From: Bacteroidales bacterium
Lineage (GTDB): Bacteria > Bacteroidota > Bacteroidia > Bacteroidales > UBA932
Assembly: GCA_016282145.1 (NCBI GenBank)
Contig: JAEEJZ010000045.1
Location: 1 to 64,000, forward strand
DNA: 64,000 bases
Direction: 5' to 3'
In this document: one piece after another, positions 1 to 8,966 of the stretch
How positions within the stretch are numbered: the first letter of the stretch is position 1
Layout: each line of letters begins with the position of its first letter
Translations under genes and position numbers: made by a program
The notes under the pieces: generated by a model
What the model was told of the DNA's origin: nothing
The model's input: the letters and a program-made list of their open reading frames with translations, nothing else
The model's database searches: none

Positions 1-3000
1 CCGCGCTGGAAGGGAAGGACATCGCTCCGGAAGCCTATACTTACTATCAATACGCCGCTTGGCAGAAGGCCTCCGAAGGCAGCGAGGCCTACACGCAGGC
101 CCGGGAGTTCTTCGCTTCCCAGCTCGCCGGTATGGAAAGCCCCACCGCCGTCATCCCCGACCTGGAAAACCAGGAACAGGGCGGCCGGGAGGTTTTCCTG
201 CAAAAGGCTGTCGAAGCCGATATCCATCCGCTCTGTCAGAAAATGGGCATCTCGCCCGCCAGTTTCTATCTGGGCGCCGCCTACCTCACCCTGAGTGCCT
301 ACAGCGCCTCCAGGAAAGTCTATATCTGCACCATCAGCAACGGCCGCGGCAACCTGAAAACCGCCGACAGTTTCGGGATGTTCGTCAACACCCTGGCCCT
401 GGCGGGCGACTGCAGCATTCCCGACAGGGAGAACTATCTGAAGCGCTGTGACCAGGATTTCCAGGCCACCCTGCAGCACCAGGATTATCCCTTTGCAAAG
501 GTTGCCGCTGAATCCGGTTTCCAACCGCAGGTCATGCTGGCTTACCAGGTGGGCGTACTGGCCGATTACCGCGTGAACGGCCGGAAGGTGAGCGGAGAGA
601 GTCTGGAGGCCGGCGCCCCAAAATTCCCGCTCAGCATCTACATTGACGGCAGCGAAGGACAGGAACGCATCGTCCTGGGTTACGACGACAGCAAATACAG
701 CGAAGCCCTTATGCAGGCCTTTGCCGATGCGATGGAATGCGTGGTCCGCGGCCTGCTGAAGCACGAAAAACTCAGTGAGATCCCGTTTGTAGACGGTGCC
801 CGCCTCAATGAATTGCAGGACTTCAACCACTACAGCCAGCCGGTGGACGGCAGGCAAACCATCGTGAGCCTCTTCCGCGCTCAGGCGAAAAAGACGCCCG
901 ATGCTCCTGCCGTCAGTTTCGAGGGCCTTTGTTTTAGCTATGCGCAGGTCGATGCGCTGAGCGACCGTATCGCCGCGGCCATTGCCGCGAAGGGGCTGGG
1001 CCCCGAAGACGTGGTGTCCGTGCTTATCGGCCGCAACCAGTGGATGGCGCTCGCGTCGCTGGGTATCCTGAAGGCCGGCTGCGCCTATCAGCCGCTGGAT
1101 CCTTCCTACCCCCGGGAACGGCTGAATTTCATGATTACGGACGCATCGGCAAAACTGCTGGTCGCCGACCGGGAACTGCTCCCGCTGCTCGATGCGTACG
1201 AAGGTCCCGTTCTGGCCACCGATGAGCTGGAAGCCCTGCCCGAGGGACCGCAACCGGAGGGCCCCAAACCGGAGAACCTCTTTATCCTGCTCTACACTTC
1301 CGGCTCCACCGGCGTACCCAAGGGCGTGATGCTGGAGCATCGCAACCTTGTCAATTTCTGCGCCTGGTACCGGAGCTATTACTCACTGGACGATAACAGC
1401 AGGGTGGCGGCATACGCCAGTTACGGTTTCGACGCCTGTATGATGGATATGTACCCTGCCCTCACTTCGGGCGCCTGCGTGCACATCATCCCGGAGGAAA
1501 CGCGCCACGATATGGGCCAATTGGATGCCTTTATCAGCCGGAACGGCATCACGCACAGTTTTATGACCACCCAGGTGGGTGTGATGTATGCCAAGAACTA
1601 CCCGGACAATGCCTCGCTCAGGCATCTCTCGGTGGGCGGCGAGAAACTGGTGTCGATGGATCCGCCTTCCTACGGCTTCCACAATGGCTACGGACCTACG
1701 GAATGCACTATTTTCTCCACCGTCTTCGACGTACTGAAGCGCGAGCCCAACATTCCCATCGGCCACGCTCTGGACAACACCTTTATGTATGTGACGGACA
1801 GTGACTTCCGCCTTCTGCCCGTGGGAGCTGCCGGCGAACTGCTCATTGCCGGCGCCGGCGTAGGCCGGGGGTACCTGAACCGGCCCGAGAAGACCGCCGA
1901 ATGCTTTATCGACAATCCGTTCCATCAAGGAATGCGGGCTTACCGCAGCGGCGACATCGTACGCTGGCGCACCGACGGCAACATCGAATTCGTAGGACGC
2001 CAGGACGGTCAGGTGAAAATCCGCGGTTTCCGCGTCGAACTCAAAGAAGTGGAGGAAGTGCTGCGCGAATGTCCGGGCATCAAGGACGTCACGGTGCAGG
2101 CCTTTGACAATCCTTCCGGCGGCAAGTTCATCGCCGCCTACGTGGTCGCCGAAGGGAAATTCGACATCCCGTCGGCCGTCGCCTTCATCAAGGACCGCAA
2201 ACCGCCTTATATGGTGCCTGCCGCCTTCATCCAGCTGGATAAGATTCCGCTGAACGTCAATCAGAAGGTCGACCGGAAGGCCCTGCCCAAACCCACCCCC
2301 GACACCAGCCAGGATTACGTTGCACCGGTGGGTGAGACAGAAAAGAAGCTCTGCGAGGTGTTCGCCGAGGTCCTGAGCGTCGAGAAAGTGGGTGCGACGG
2401 ATAACTTCTTCGACCTGGGCGGCTCGTCGCTGATGGTCACCAACGTGCTGGTGAATGCGGGCAAACGCGGGCTTAAATTCGCTTACGCCGATGTCTTCGC
2501 ACATCCCACCGCACGCGACCTGGCCGCCTTCCTGGGCGGCGGCGCCGACACTCCGGTCCTGGACCAGGAGATCAGCGGCTACGACTACTCGGCCATCAAT
2601 GCCCTGCTCCAGGGCAACTCGAAGGAGGCGATGCGGGAAGGGACGCCGCAAAGCCTGGAAGGGAATATCCTGCTCACCGGCGCCACAGGCTTCCTGGGCA
2701 TCCACCTGCTGCGGGAACTGCTGGAATCCACCTCGGAAGAGACCGTCATCTGGTGCCTGTTGCGCTCGAAGGGCACGCTGACCGCCGAACGCCGCCTCAG
2801 GGAAATGCTGGTGTACTATTTCGAGAAGGACTACCGTCCGCTGATCGGCACGCGCATCCGCCTCGTGGAGGGTGACATCACCCGGCCGGAGGACTTCGCC
2901 GCCCTTCAGACCTCGGGAACGGCCTGGACCCTGGCGGTGAACTGCGCGGCCAACGTAAAACACTTCTCCAAGGGAAGCGATATAGAGGACATCAATTACG

Positions 3001-3767
3001 GCGGCGCCAAGAACCTCTGCGCCTTCTGCGAGGCCACAGGGGCACGCCTGGTCCACATCTCTACCGAGAGTGTGGCCGGTACCAGCCTGGGCAGCCATCC
3101 GACGGCGCTGACCGAGCAGCAACTCTACTTCGGCCAGCAGACGGACAACCAGTACGTCCACTCCAAGTTCATGGCCGAGCGCTACATCCTGGAGCGTATG
3201 GCCGCCGGAGCCCTCAACGCCAAGATCATGCGCGCCGGCAACCTTTCGCCGCGCGCTTCGGACGGAGAGTTCCAGATGAATATGAACGCCAATACGACGA
3301 TGGGACGCATCCGGGCCTACAAACTCCTGGGCGCCTGCCCCTATTCCCTGCTGGACGCCACAATGGAATTCTCGCCCATCGACGAGACCGCCCGCGCCGT
3401 GGTGCTGCTGGCGGGAACGCCCCGTGAGAATTGCGTCTTCAACGTTTCCAACAACCATCTCCTGCCTATGGAAGACATCATTTCCCGCCTGAACAAACTG
3501 GACGGGAAGGAGGTCGAGTATCTGGAATTCCCCGAGTTCCTGGCCCGGATGAAGGAGATGATGGCCCAGCCGGAAAAGGCGCCGCTGCTCAGCAGCCTGG
3601 TGGCTTACGCCCAGTCCCCTTCACAGGCCGAGGCCGTCATCAATCCGCCGTCCATCCACTTCACGATGCAGGTGCTTTACCGCCTGGGCTTCCACTGGAA
3701 CAAGACTTCCTCGCATTACGTGGATATGATTTTCGAAATGCTCCGGACCCTGGAATATTTTGCCTGA
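1..3767 (+). CDS. Non-ribosomal peptide synthetase, 3' end: partial C - A - carrier - terminal reductase
   Basis: Partial at the window edge; the frame is open from base 3 with no stop, and the internal ATG at 132 is not the start. The order is: C-terminal half of a condensation domain (the conserved GR...GMFVNTLAL stretch near 340-400, HQDYPFAKVA near 475); adenylation domain with LLYTSGSTGVPKG (about 1288-1326), NGYGPTE (about 1684-1704), YRSGDIVRW and the NQKVDRKALP end motif; carrier protein with FFDLGGSSL (serine near 2422); then an NAD(P)-binding reductase with LLTGATGFLG (about 2668-2697) and YxxxK (YVHSK, about 3153-3167). Such a terminal reductase normally releases the peptide as an aldehyde or alcohol instead of by hydrolysis. 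Aligning by eye to the GrsA pocket gives roughly D-A-M-F-S-G-G-I-F-K, which fits a hydrophobic alpha-amino acid; this is a weak prediction. No phosphopantetheinyl transferase is in the window. Stop is 6 nt before the S46 peptidase start. Confidence 0.93.
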   Translation, partial: ALEGKDIAPEAYTYYQYAAWQKASEGSEAYTQAREFFASQLAGMESPTAVIPDLENQEQGGREVFLQKAVEADIHPLCQKMGISPASFYLGAAYLTLSAYSASRKVYICTISNGRGNLKTADSFGMFVNTLALAGDCSIPDRENYLKRCDQDFQATLQHQDYPFAKVAAESGFQPQVMLAYQVGVLADYRVNGRKVSGESLEAGAPKFPLSIYIDGSEGQERIVLGYDDSKYSEALMQAFADAMECVVRGLLKHEKLSEIPFVDGARLNELQDFNHYSQPVDGRQTIVSLFRAQAKKTPDAPAVSFEGLCFSYAQVDALSDRIAAAIAAKGLGPEDVVSVLIGRNQWMALASLGILKAGCAYQPLDPSYPRERLNFMITDASAKLLVADRELLPLLDAYEGPVLATDELEALPEGPQPEGPKPENLFILLYTSGSTGVPKGVMLEHRNLVNFCAWYRSYYSLDDNSRVAAYASYGFDACMMDMYPALTSGACVHIIPEETRHDMGQLDAFISRNGITHSFMTTQVGVMYAKNYPDNASLRHLSVGGEKLVSMDPPSYGFHNGYGPTECTIFSTVFDVLKREPNIPIGHALDNTFMYVTDSDFRLLPVGAAGELLIAGAGVGRGYLNRPEKTAECFIDNPFHQGMRAYRSGDIVRWRTDGNIEFVGRQDGQVKIRGFRVELKEVEEVLRECPGIKDVTVQAFDNPSGGKFIAAYVVAEGKFDIPSAVAFIKDRKPPYMVPAAFIQLDKIPLNVNQKVDRKALPKPTPDTSQDYVAPVGETEKKLCEVFAEVLSVEKVGATDNFFDLGGSSLMVTNVLVNAGKRGLKFAYADVFAHPTARDLAAFLGGGADTPVLDQEISGYDYSAINALLQGNSKEAMREGTPQSLEGNILLTGATGFLGIHLLRELLESTSEETVIWCLLRSKGTLTAERRLREMLVYYFEKDYRPLIGTRIRLVEGDITRPEDFAALQTSGTAWTLAVNCAANVKHFSKGSDIEDINYGGAKNLCAFCEATGARLVHISTESVAGTSLGSHPTALTEQQLYFGQQTDNQYVHSKFMAERYILERMAAGALNAKIMRAGNLSPRASDGEFQMNMNANTTMGRIRAYKLLGACPYSLLDATMEFSPIDETARAVVLLAGTPRENCVFNVSNNHLLPMEDIISRLNKLDGKEVEYLEFPEFLARMKEMMAQPEKAPLLSSLVAYAQSPSQAEAVINPPSIHFTMQVLYRLGFHWNKTSSHYVDMIFEMLRTLEYFA

Positions 3768-3773
3768 TCGCTT

Positions 3774-5753
3774 ATGAAAAAGTTTCTTCTTACACTCTCG
3801 GCCCTGGGGCTCCTGACGGGTTTTCAGGCCTCCGCCGACGAAGGGATGTGGATGGTGAACGCCATTTCCCGGGCACTTGTGCAGAATATGCAGCGCGAGG
3901 GGCTCAGACTGCCTTCCAAGGCCATTTATGACGAAGAAAGCGTTTCCCTGAAGGACGCCATCGTCTCGCTGGATTTCGGCTGCACCGGCAGCATGATTTC
4001 CCCGGACGGCCTGCTCATCACCAACCACCACTGCGCCTACTCGGACGTACACGCCCTCAGCACGGCGGAGCACAATTACCTCGAAGAGGGCTTCTGGGCC
4101 CGCACCCGCTCCGAGGAGATGCCCGTCAAGGGCAAGACCGCCTACTTCCTGCGCAAGGTCATCGACGTGACGGAGGAAGTGGCCGCGCTGGAAGCGGAAC
4201 TGAAAGCCGAAGGCAAGCCCTTCGGGATGCGCAGGCTCAGCCACATCCTGGAAAAGCGCTACAGTGAAAGCACGGGGGCCGAAGCGTCCCTGAGTTCAAT
4301 GTGGGCGGGGGAGAAATACTATATGGCGATCTATGACAGCTGCACCGACGTACGCCTGGTCGCCGCGCCGCCCGTGAGCATCGCGGCCTTCGGCGGAGAT
4401 ACGGACAACTGGGAATGGCCGCAGCAGAAATGCGACTTCGCCCTCTATCGCCTCTATAAGGACGGACAGCCCTACCAGCCCCGCAGATACCTTAAAATCA
4501 GCGATAAGGGATATAAGGAAGGGGACTTCTCCATGGTGCTCGGCTATCCGGGAAGGACGGACCGTTACGCCTCCTCGGCCAAGGTCGGCTTCATGACGGA
4601 CATCGCCCTGCCCATCATCACGGATATCCGCGGCACCCAGATGGAAATCATCCGCAAACACATGGATGCGGACCCGTCCGTACGGCTGCGCTATTCGGAC
4701 CGCTTCTTTTCCCTGAGCAATGTCCAGGAACTCCAGGCGGGACAGGTCGCCTGCAGCCGGCGCTTCGGTGTAACGCAGCAGAAAGCCGCCGAGGAAAAGG
4801 CGCTCGCGATTCCCGCCCCCCTGCTGGATTCGCTCGACTGGAGTTATCGCACCATCCGGAAGGCGGAATGCAACCGCATCTACTACCGGGAAACCCTGGT
4901 CCGCGGCACGCGGCTGGGACTGATTGCAACCCGCCTGAACTCCCTGAGCAAGAGCCGCGGGGAGGACAAGAAGGAGCAGATTGGCAAACAGGTGGAAAAG
5001 GAATTCTCCAGCCTGGACCTCGCGACCGAAACCGAACTCCTGCGCTTCAGCCTCCGGACCTACTATAGCAACGTGGACAGCAGCCTCTGGGGACCTTACC
5101 AAAGGCAGCTATACCGCCAATGGGGCGGCGATACGGACGCGATCTGCGACGCCATCGCTCCGACAGCGCTGCCCGAAGCTTCGGATCCGCTGTGCCGTTT
5201 CTTCGGCGATGTCGGCATCGCCGATTTCAACAAGCAGGTCGATTCCGTGCTGGCCGGTGCCAGTCTTCGGAATCTCGGCCGCCGCTATACCCGCGCCGTC
5301 TATGAAGCCCGCGACAAGCGCTTACAGTATCCGGACGCCAATTCCACGATGCGGCTGACCTACGGCAGCGTTAAAGGCTACAGTCCCAAGGATGCGCTTC
5401 TCGGCCATTGGCAGAGCCGCAGCCAGGGCATCCTCGAGAAGGTGGACCCGGCCAGCTACGATTTTACGCTCAAGCCCGAATGGGAGGCGCTGCTGCGCGA
5501 ATCGGACGACATTCCGCCGGTGAATTTCCTGACGGACAACGACATTACCGGCGGCAATTCCGGCAGCCCGGTGCTGAATGCGAAGGGAGAAATCATCGGC
5601 CTGGCCTTCGACGGGAACAAGGAGTCCCTGGCCTCCGACTGGTCGTTCACGCCCGACTACAACCGCTGTGTCTGCGTAGATATCCGCTTCGTCCTCTGGA
5701 CCCTGCGGCACTACGCCCAGCTGGACGGCATCCTCGCTGAAATCGGAAAATAA
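3774..5753 (+). CDS. S46-family dipeptidyl peptidase (DPP7/DPP11 type), exported
   Basis: Exported serine exopeptidase that should remove dipeptides from peptide N-termini in the periplasm. A signal peptide (MKKFLLTLSALGLLTG...ASA) is followed by the family start DEGMWM. The catalytic His lies in TNHHCAY (residues 85-86) and the Ser in GNSGSP (about residue 596); GYPGRTDRY is another family motif. In the substrate pocket it reads FDGN (Gly about 614), where Asp/Glu-specific DPP11 enzymes, as I recall, carry Arg, so a DPP7-like hydrophobic preference is more likely. At 659 residues it is somewhat shorter than the roughly 700-720 usual for the family. It starts 6 nt after the NRPS stop, so the two are probably co-transcribed. 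The 3' end converges on pheS with 5 nt between. Confidence 0.92.
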   Translation: MKKFLLTLSALGLLTGFQASADEGMWMVNAISRALVQNMQREGLRLPSKAIYDEESVSLKDAIVSLDFGCTGSMISPDGLLITNHHCAYSDVHALSTAEHNYLEEGFWARTRSEEMPVKGKTAYFLRKVIDVTEEVAALEAELKAEGKPFGMRRLSHILEKRYSESTGAEASLSSMWAGEKYYMAIYDSCTDVRLVAAPPVSIAAFGGDTDNWEWPQQKCDFALYRLYKDGQPYQPRRYLKISDKGYKEGDFSMVLGYPGRTDRYASSAKVGFMTDIALPIITDIRGTQMEIIRKHMDADPSVRLRYSDRFFSLSNVQELQAGQVACSRRFGVTQQKAAEEKALAIPAPLLDSLDWSYRTIRKAECNRIYYRETLVRGTRLGLIATRLNSLSKSRGEDKKEQIGKQVEKEFSSLDLATETELLRFSLRTYYSNVDSSLWGPYQRQLYRQWGGDTDAICDAIAPTALPEASDPLCRFFGDVGIADFNKQVDSVLAGASLRNLGRRYTRAVYEARDKRLQYPDANSTMRLTYGSVKGYSPKDALLGHWQSRSQGILEKVDPASYDFTLKPEWEALLRESDDIPPVNFLTDNDITGGNSGSPVLNAKGEIIGLAFDGNKESLASDWSFTPDYNRCVCVDIRFVLWTLRHYAQLDGILAEIGK

Positions 5754-5758
5754 AGTGA

Positions 5759-6796
5759 CTACACCTCCGGGGCGGAAGCGAATTCGCCCAGGAAGCGCAT
5801 ATCGTTCTCGAAGTAGTGGCGCAGGTCGTTCACCTGCCACTTGAGCATCGCGATGCGCTCAATGCCCATACCGAAGGCGAAACCGCTGTACTTCTTGGAA
5901 TCGATGCCGCTGGCTTCCAGCACGTTGGGATCCACCATCCCGCAGCCCAGGATTTCCAGCCAGCCGGTCCCCTTGCAGATATTGCAACCCTTGCCGTGGC
6001 AGATGTTGCAACTGACGTCCACCTCGGCCGAAGGCTCGGTGAAGGGGAAATACGAAGGACGCATACGGATCTGCGTATCCGGACCGAACATCTCGCGGGC
6101 GAAGAGCAGGATGGCCTGCTTGAGGTCCGCGAAGGTGACGCCTTCGTCGATGTAGAGGCCTTCCACCTGATGGAAGATGCAGTGCGCGCGGGCGCTGATG
6201 GCCTCGTTGCGGAACACGCGGCCCGGGCAGATGACGCGGATGGGAAGTTTCATCGTCTCCATCGCACGCACCTGCACGCTCGAGGTATGGGTACGCAGCA
6301 GCAGGGGGTTGGGGTGCCCCGCCGATACGAAGAACGTATCCTGCATGTCGCGCGCAGGGTGGTTCGGAGGGAAGTTCAGGGCTTCGAACACGTGATAATC
6401 GTCCTCCACCTCGGGGCCCTCGGCCACATCATAGCCGAATTTCCGGAAGATGGAAACGATCTCCTCCCGGACGATCGAAACCGGATGGCGCGAACCCATA
6501 GGAAGCGGGTCGCCGGGCATCGAAAGGTCCACTCCGGACGCGCCGGGGCCCTGCGTCTCGCACACACTATCCTTCAGCGCGGAGATCTTCTCCTGCGCGG
6601 CCTGTTTGAGCTCGTTGAGCGTACGCCCGAACTCCCGTTTCAGTTCCGGGGCGACGGTGCGGAACTCATCGAAAAGCGCGGTAATCTCGCCTTTCTTTCC
6701 GAGCAGGCGCACCCGCGCCTCCTCCACTTCTTTCTCGGTCTTGCACTTGAGCGCCTCCAACTCGGCGCGGAGTCTTTCAATGTCCTGAATCGTCAT
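5759..6796 (-). CDS. pheS: Phenylalanine--tRNA ligase alpha subunit
   Basis: Class II aminoacyl-tRNA synthetase subunit that charges tRNA-Phe as an alpha2beta2 enzyme with PheT, which is not in this window. It has an N-terminal coiled-coil arm (about residues 1-85), the core beginning near HPVSIVREEI, motif 2 (FRNEAISARAHCIFHQVEG) and motif 3 (GFAFGMGIERIAML) near the C-terminus. A Cys-rich insert, CNICHGKGCNICKG, precedes motif 3. Length (345) is normal. The start ATG lies 3 nt past the stop of the small secreted protein encoded just upstream on the same strand, so both are likely read from the promoter near 7219-7226. Confidence 0.97.
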   Translation of the reverse strand: MTIQDIERLRAELEALKCKTEKEVEEARVRLLGKKGEITALFDEFRTVAPELKREFGRTLNELKQAAQEKISALKDSVCETQGPGASGVDLSMPGDPLPMGSRHPVSIVREEIVSIFRKFGYDVAEGPEVEDDYHVFEALNFPPNHPARDMQDTFFVSAGHPNPLLLRTHTSSVQVRAMETMKLPIRVICPGRVFRNEAISARAHCIFHQVEGLYIDEGVTFADLKQAILLFAREMFGPDTQIRMRPSYFPFTEPSAEVDVSCNICHGKGCNICKGTGWLEILGCGMVDPNVLEASGIDSKKYSGFAFGMGIERIAMLKWQVNDLRHYFENDMRFLGEFASAPEV

Positions 6797-6799
6797 AGC

Positions 6800-7213
6800 C
6801 TATTGACTGCGTTTCGCCGCGCGTTTGTCCCGTGCGGCCTTTTCCCGTTTTGCCCCGCTCTTGAGGTATTTTTCCCACTGCTCATCATTGAGCACCTTGC
6901 GGAAGGCGTTGTAGGTTTCCTCCATCCATTTATCGCTCGCGATGAGGTGATACTCCGACGAACTGACGCGGGCGGCGTTCAGGGATTCGAGTTCCTCCTT
7001 CAGGGCGGTCATATTGTGCATCAGGATGGAATCCACGTAAAAAACCTGCCATTCCTCGAGTTTCAACTGCTCGGCATAGCGTTCCACCTGCGACTCCAGC
7101 GCTTCGTAAAACTGCTTTTCCATCTCCTCCCGGTCCCTGTCCTGGGCGGAAAGTCCGGAGGCGGGCAGCAGCAGTGCCATCGTAGCGAAAAATATTGTAA
7201 ATTTGCGGGTCAC
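6800..7213 (-). CDS. Small secreted protein of unknown function
   Basis: Predicted periplasmic protein of 137 residues: a signal peptide (MTRKFTIFFATMALLLPASGLSAQ) followed by a charged, helical region rich in Glu, Gln and Lys. The spacing of hydrophobic residues and a phrase like LNDEQWEKY recall the Spy/CpxP-like LTxxQ fold, but the signature itself is absent, so the function is left open. I chose GTG at 7213: the TTG nine bases upstream lies inside the -7 box TATTTTTG (7219-7226), and the next ATG would truncate the signal peptide. It is first in a transcript with pheS and divergent from the C69 peptidase. Confidence 0.75.
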   Translation of the reverse strand: MTRKFTIFFATMALLLPASGLSAQDRDREEMEKQFYEALESQVERYAEQLKLEEWQVFYVDSILMHNMTALKEELESLNAARVSSSEYHLIASDKWMEETYNAFRKVLNDEQWEKYLKSGAKREKAARDKRAAKRSQ

Positions 7214-7218
7214 AAGTT

Positions 7219-7226
7219 GCAAAAAT
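7219..7226 (-). promoter_or_regulatory. Bacteroidetes -7 box before the small secreted protein and pheS
   Basis: The minus strand reads TATTTTTG, a match to TAnnTTTG, 5 nt before the GTG start. This implies a leaderless or very short-leader mRNA. Confidence 0.6.
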
Positions 7227-7257
7227 ACGAAACTGTTTTGAAATATCGCCCCGCCCG

Positions 7258-8958
7258 ATGAAAAAAGTCCTTTTCTTCCTCCTCCCGGCCGTACTTTTCC
7301 TGCAGACCGTCCGCCCCGCGAGCGCCTGCACGAACATCGTCGTCACCCCCGGAGCGAGCGCCGACGGCAGCAGCCTGGTTTCCTACGCCGCAGATTCCCA
7401 TTGGCTCTACGGCGAACTCTACAGCCACGCCGGCGGCCGTTGGAAAGCGGGCAGCCTGGTGGATATCGTGGAATGGGATACCCAGAAACCCCTCGGGAAG
7501 ATTCCGCAGGTCCCCTTCACCTTCCACACAGTGGGGAATATGAATGAAAAGCAGCTCATCATCGGCGAGACCACCTGGGGCGGACGCGAAGAGTTGATTG
7601 AACCCGACGGAATCCTGGACTATGGCTCCCTGATCTACATCACGCTGCAGCGGGCCTCCACCGCACGGGAAGCGATACAGACCATCGTCGACCTGGCCAC
7701 GGCCTACGGCTATCCCTCCGAGGGAGAGACCTTCTCCATCGCGGACAAGCACGAGGCCTGGATCATGGACCTCGTCGGCAAGGGGCCCGGCAATAAAGGC
7801 ATCCTCTGGGTAGCCCGGCGCATTCCCGACGGCTATATCTGCGCCCACGCCAACCAGGCGCGCATCACCCGTTTCCCGCTGAACGATCCGGACAACTGCC
7901 TCTATGCCCCCGACGTAATTCAATTTGCCCGCGAGAAGGGCTGGTACGAGGGTCCGGACGAGAACTTCAGTTACCGCGATGCCTATAATCCCCTGGATTT
8001 CGGCGGAGCCCGCGCCTGCGAAGCTCGCGTCTGGAGCGCCTTCAACCTGCTCTGCGACGAGGTCTTCACTTACGAAGCGGACGGACAGCTTCTCCGCCGC
8101 CCTTCCTACGACTGGATCGACTACGCGATGGGCTACGACCTTTCGGGCGAAATGCCCCTGTTCGTCAAGCCTTCCCGGAAATTGACGGTCAAAGACGTCG
8201 CCGATGCGATGCGCGACCACTTCGAGGGGACGCCGATGGATATGACCCGCGATATCGGCGCGGGCGGGAACGGCTGCCCCTACCGCTGGCGCCCGATGCA
8301 CTTCGAAGTGGACGGCAAAGCCTACATCAACGAACGGGCCATCGCCACCCAGCAGACCGGATTCTGGTTCGTCGCCCAGGCGCGGCCGGCCCTGCCCGAC
8401 CTTGTGGGCGCCCTGATCTGGTTCGGCTGTGACGATGCCGCCACCTCCTATCTGACCCCCATCTACGTAGCGACAGAGCGCGTTCCCGACTGCCTTGCAC
8501 CGGGGAACGGAGACCTGCTGCACTACAGCGCCACATCGCAGTTCTGGATCTGCAACCGCGTCGCCAACGCCTGCTACCGTATGTACGACCGTATGGCTCC
8601 TGTTGCCCGCGCGGCGGCCGATGCCTACGAGAACGAAATGCTCGGCGCCGGCGTCCCGGCGCAGGATGAGCAAGTACTGAGACTTCTGCAAAAAGGCGGG
8701 GAACGCAAGGCCCGCAAAGCGCTGACCGCCTTCAGCTGCGACAGGGCCCAGACCCAGTTCGAGCGCTGGAAAGCCCTGGAAGAAATGCTCCTGGTCAAAT
8801 TCATCGACGGAAACATCAAGGCACAGGATGCAGAAGGAAACTTCCTCCACTCCGAATATTCCCAAGGGATTCCCGACAGCCTGATGTTCGGCGGTTACAG
8901 CGAAATGTGGAAACGCGCCGTCGCCAACCACGCAGGCACTACACTGGAAAGCAAATAA
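7258..8958 (+). CDS. C69-family peptidase/dipeptidase, exported
   Basis: N-terminal-nucleophile hydrolase of the C69 (PepD-like) family, expected to cleave dipeptides or amide bonds. The signal peptide ends ...RPASA and the next residue is Cys24 (CTNIVVTPGASADGS). Cleavage there would expose the nucleophilic Cys as the mature N-terminus, as this family requires. The body carries the typical TWGGREEL, DKHEAWIMDLVG and ANQARI stretches. Length 566 is typical of the Bacteroidales form. It is followed after 8 nt by serine palmitoyltransferase, so it heads a probable three-gene transcript; a biochemical link with sphingolipid synthesis is not evident. A GC-rich stretch separates it from the divergent secreted-protein gene. 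Confidence 0.9.
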   Translation: MKKVLFFLLPAVLFLQTVRPASACTNIVVTPGASADGSSLVSYAADSHWLYGELYSHAGGRWKAGSLVDIVEWDTQKPLGKIPQVPFTFHTVGNMNEKQLIIGETTWGGREELIEPDGILDYGSLIYITLQRASTAREAIQTIVDLATAYGYPSEGETFSIADKHEAWIMDLVGKGPGNKGILWVARRIPDGYICAHANQARITRFPLNDPDNCLYAPDVIQFAREKGWYEGPDENFSYRDAYNPLDFGGARACEARVWSAFNLLCDEVFTYEADGQLLRRPSYDWIDYAMGYDLSGEMPLFVKPSRKLTVKDVADAMRDHFEGTPMDMTRDIGAGGNGCPYRWRPMHFEVDGKAYINERAIATQQTGFWFVAQARPALPDLVGALIWFGCDDAATSYLTPIYVATERVPDCLAPGNGDLLHYSATSQFWICNRVANACYRMYDRMAPVARAAADAYENEMLGAGVPAQDEQVLRLLQKGGERKARKALTAFSCDRAQTQFERWKALEEMLLVKFIDGNIKAQDAEGNFLHSEYSQGIPDSLMFGGYSEMWKRAVANHAGTTLESK

Positions 8959-8966
8959 TTTTTTTC

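Noticed and set aside
1383-3458. 691-codon open frame antisense to the NRPS
   Set aside because: High GC at third codon positions keeps antisense frames open; the protein is low-complexity and the plus strand encodes clear NRPS domains.
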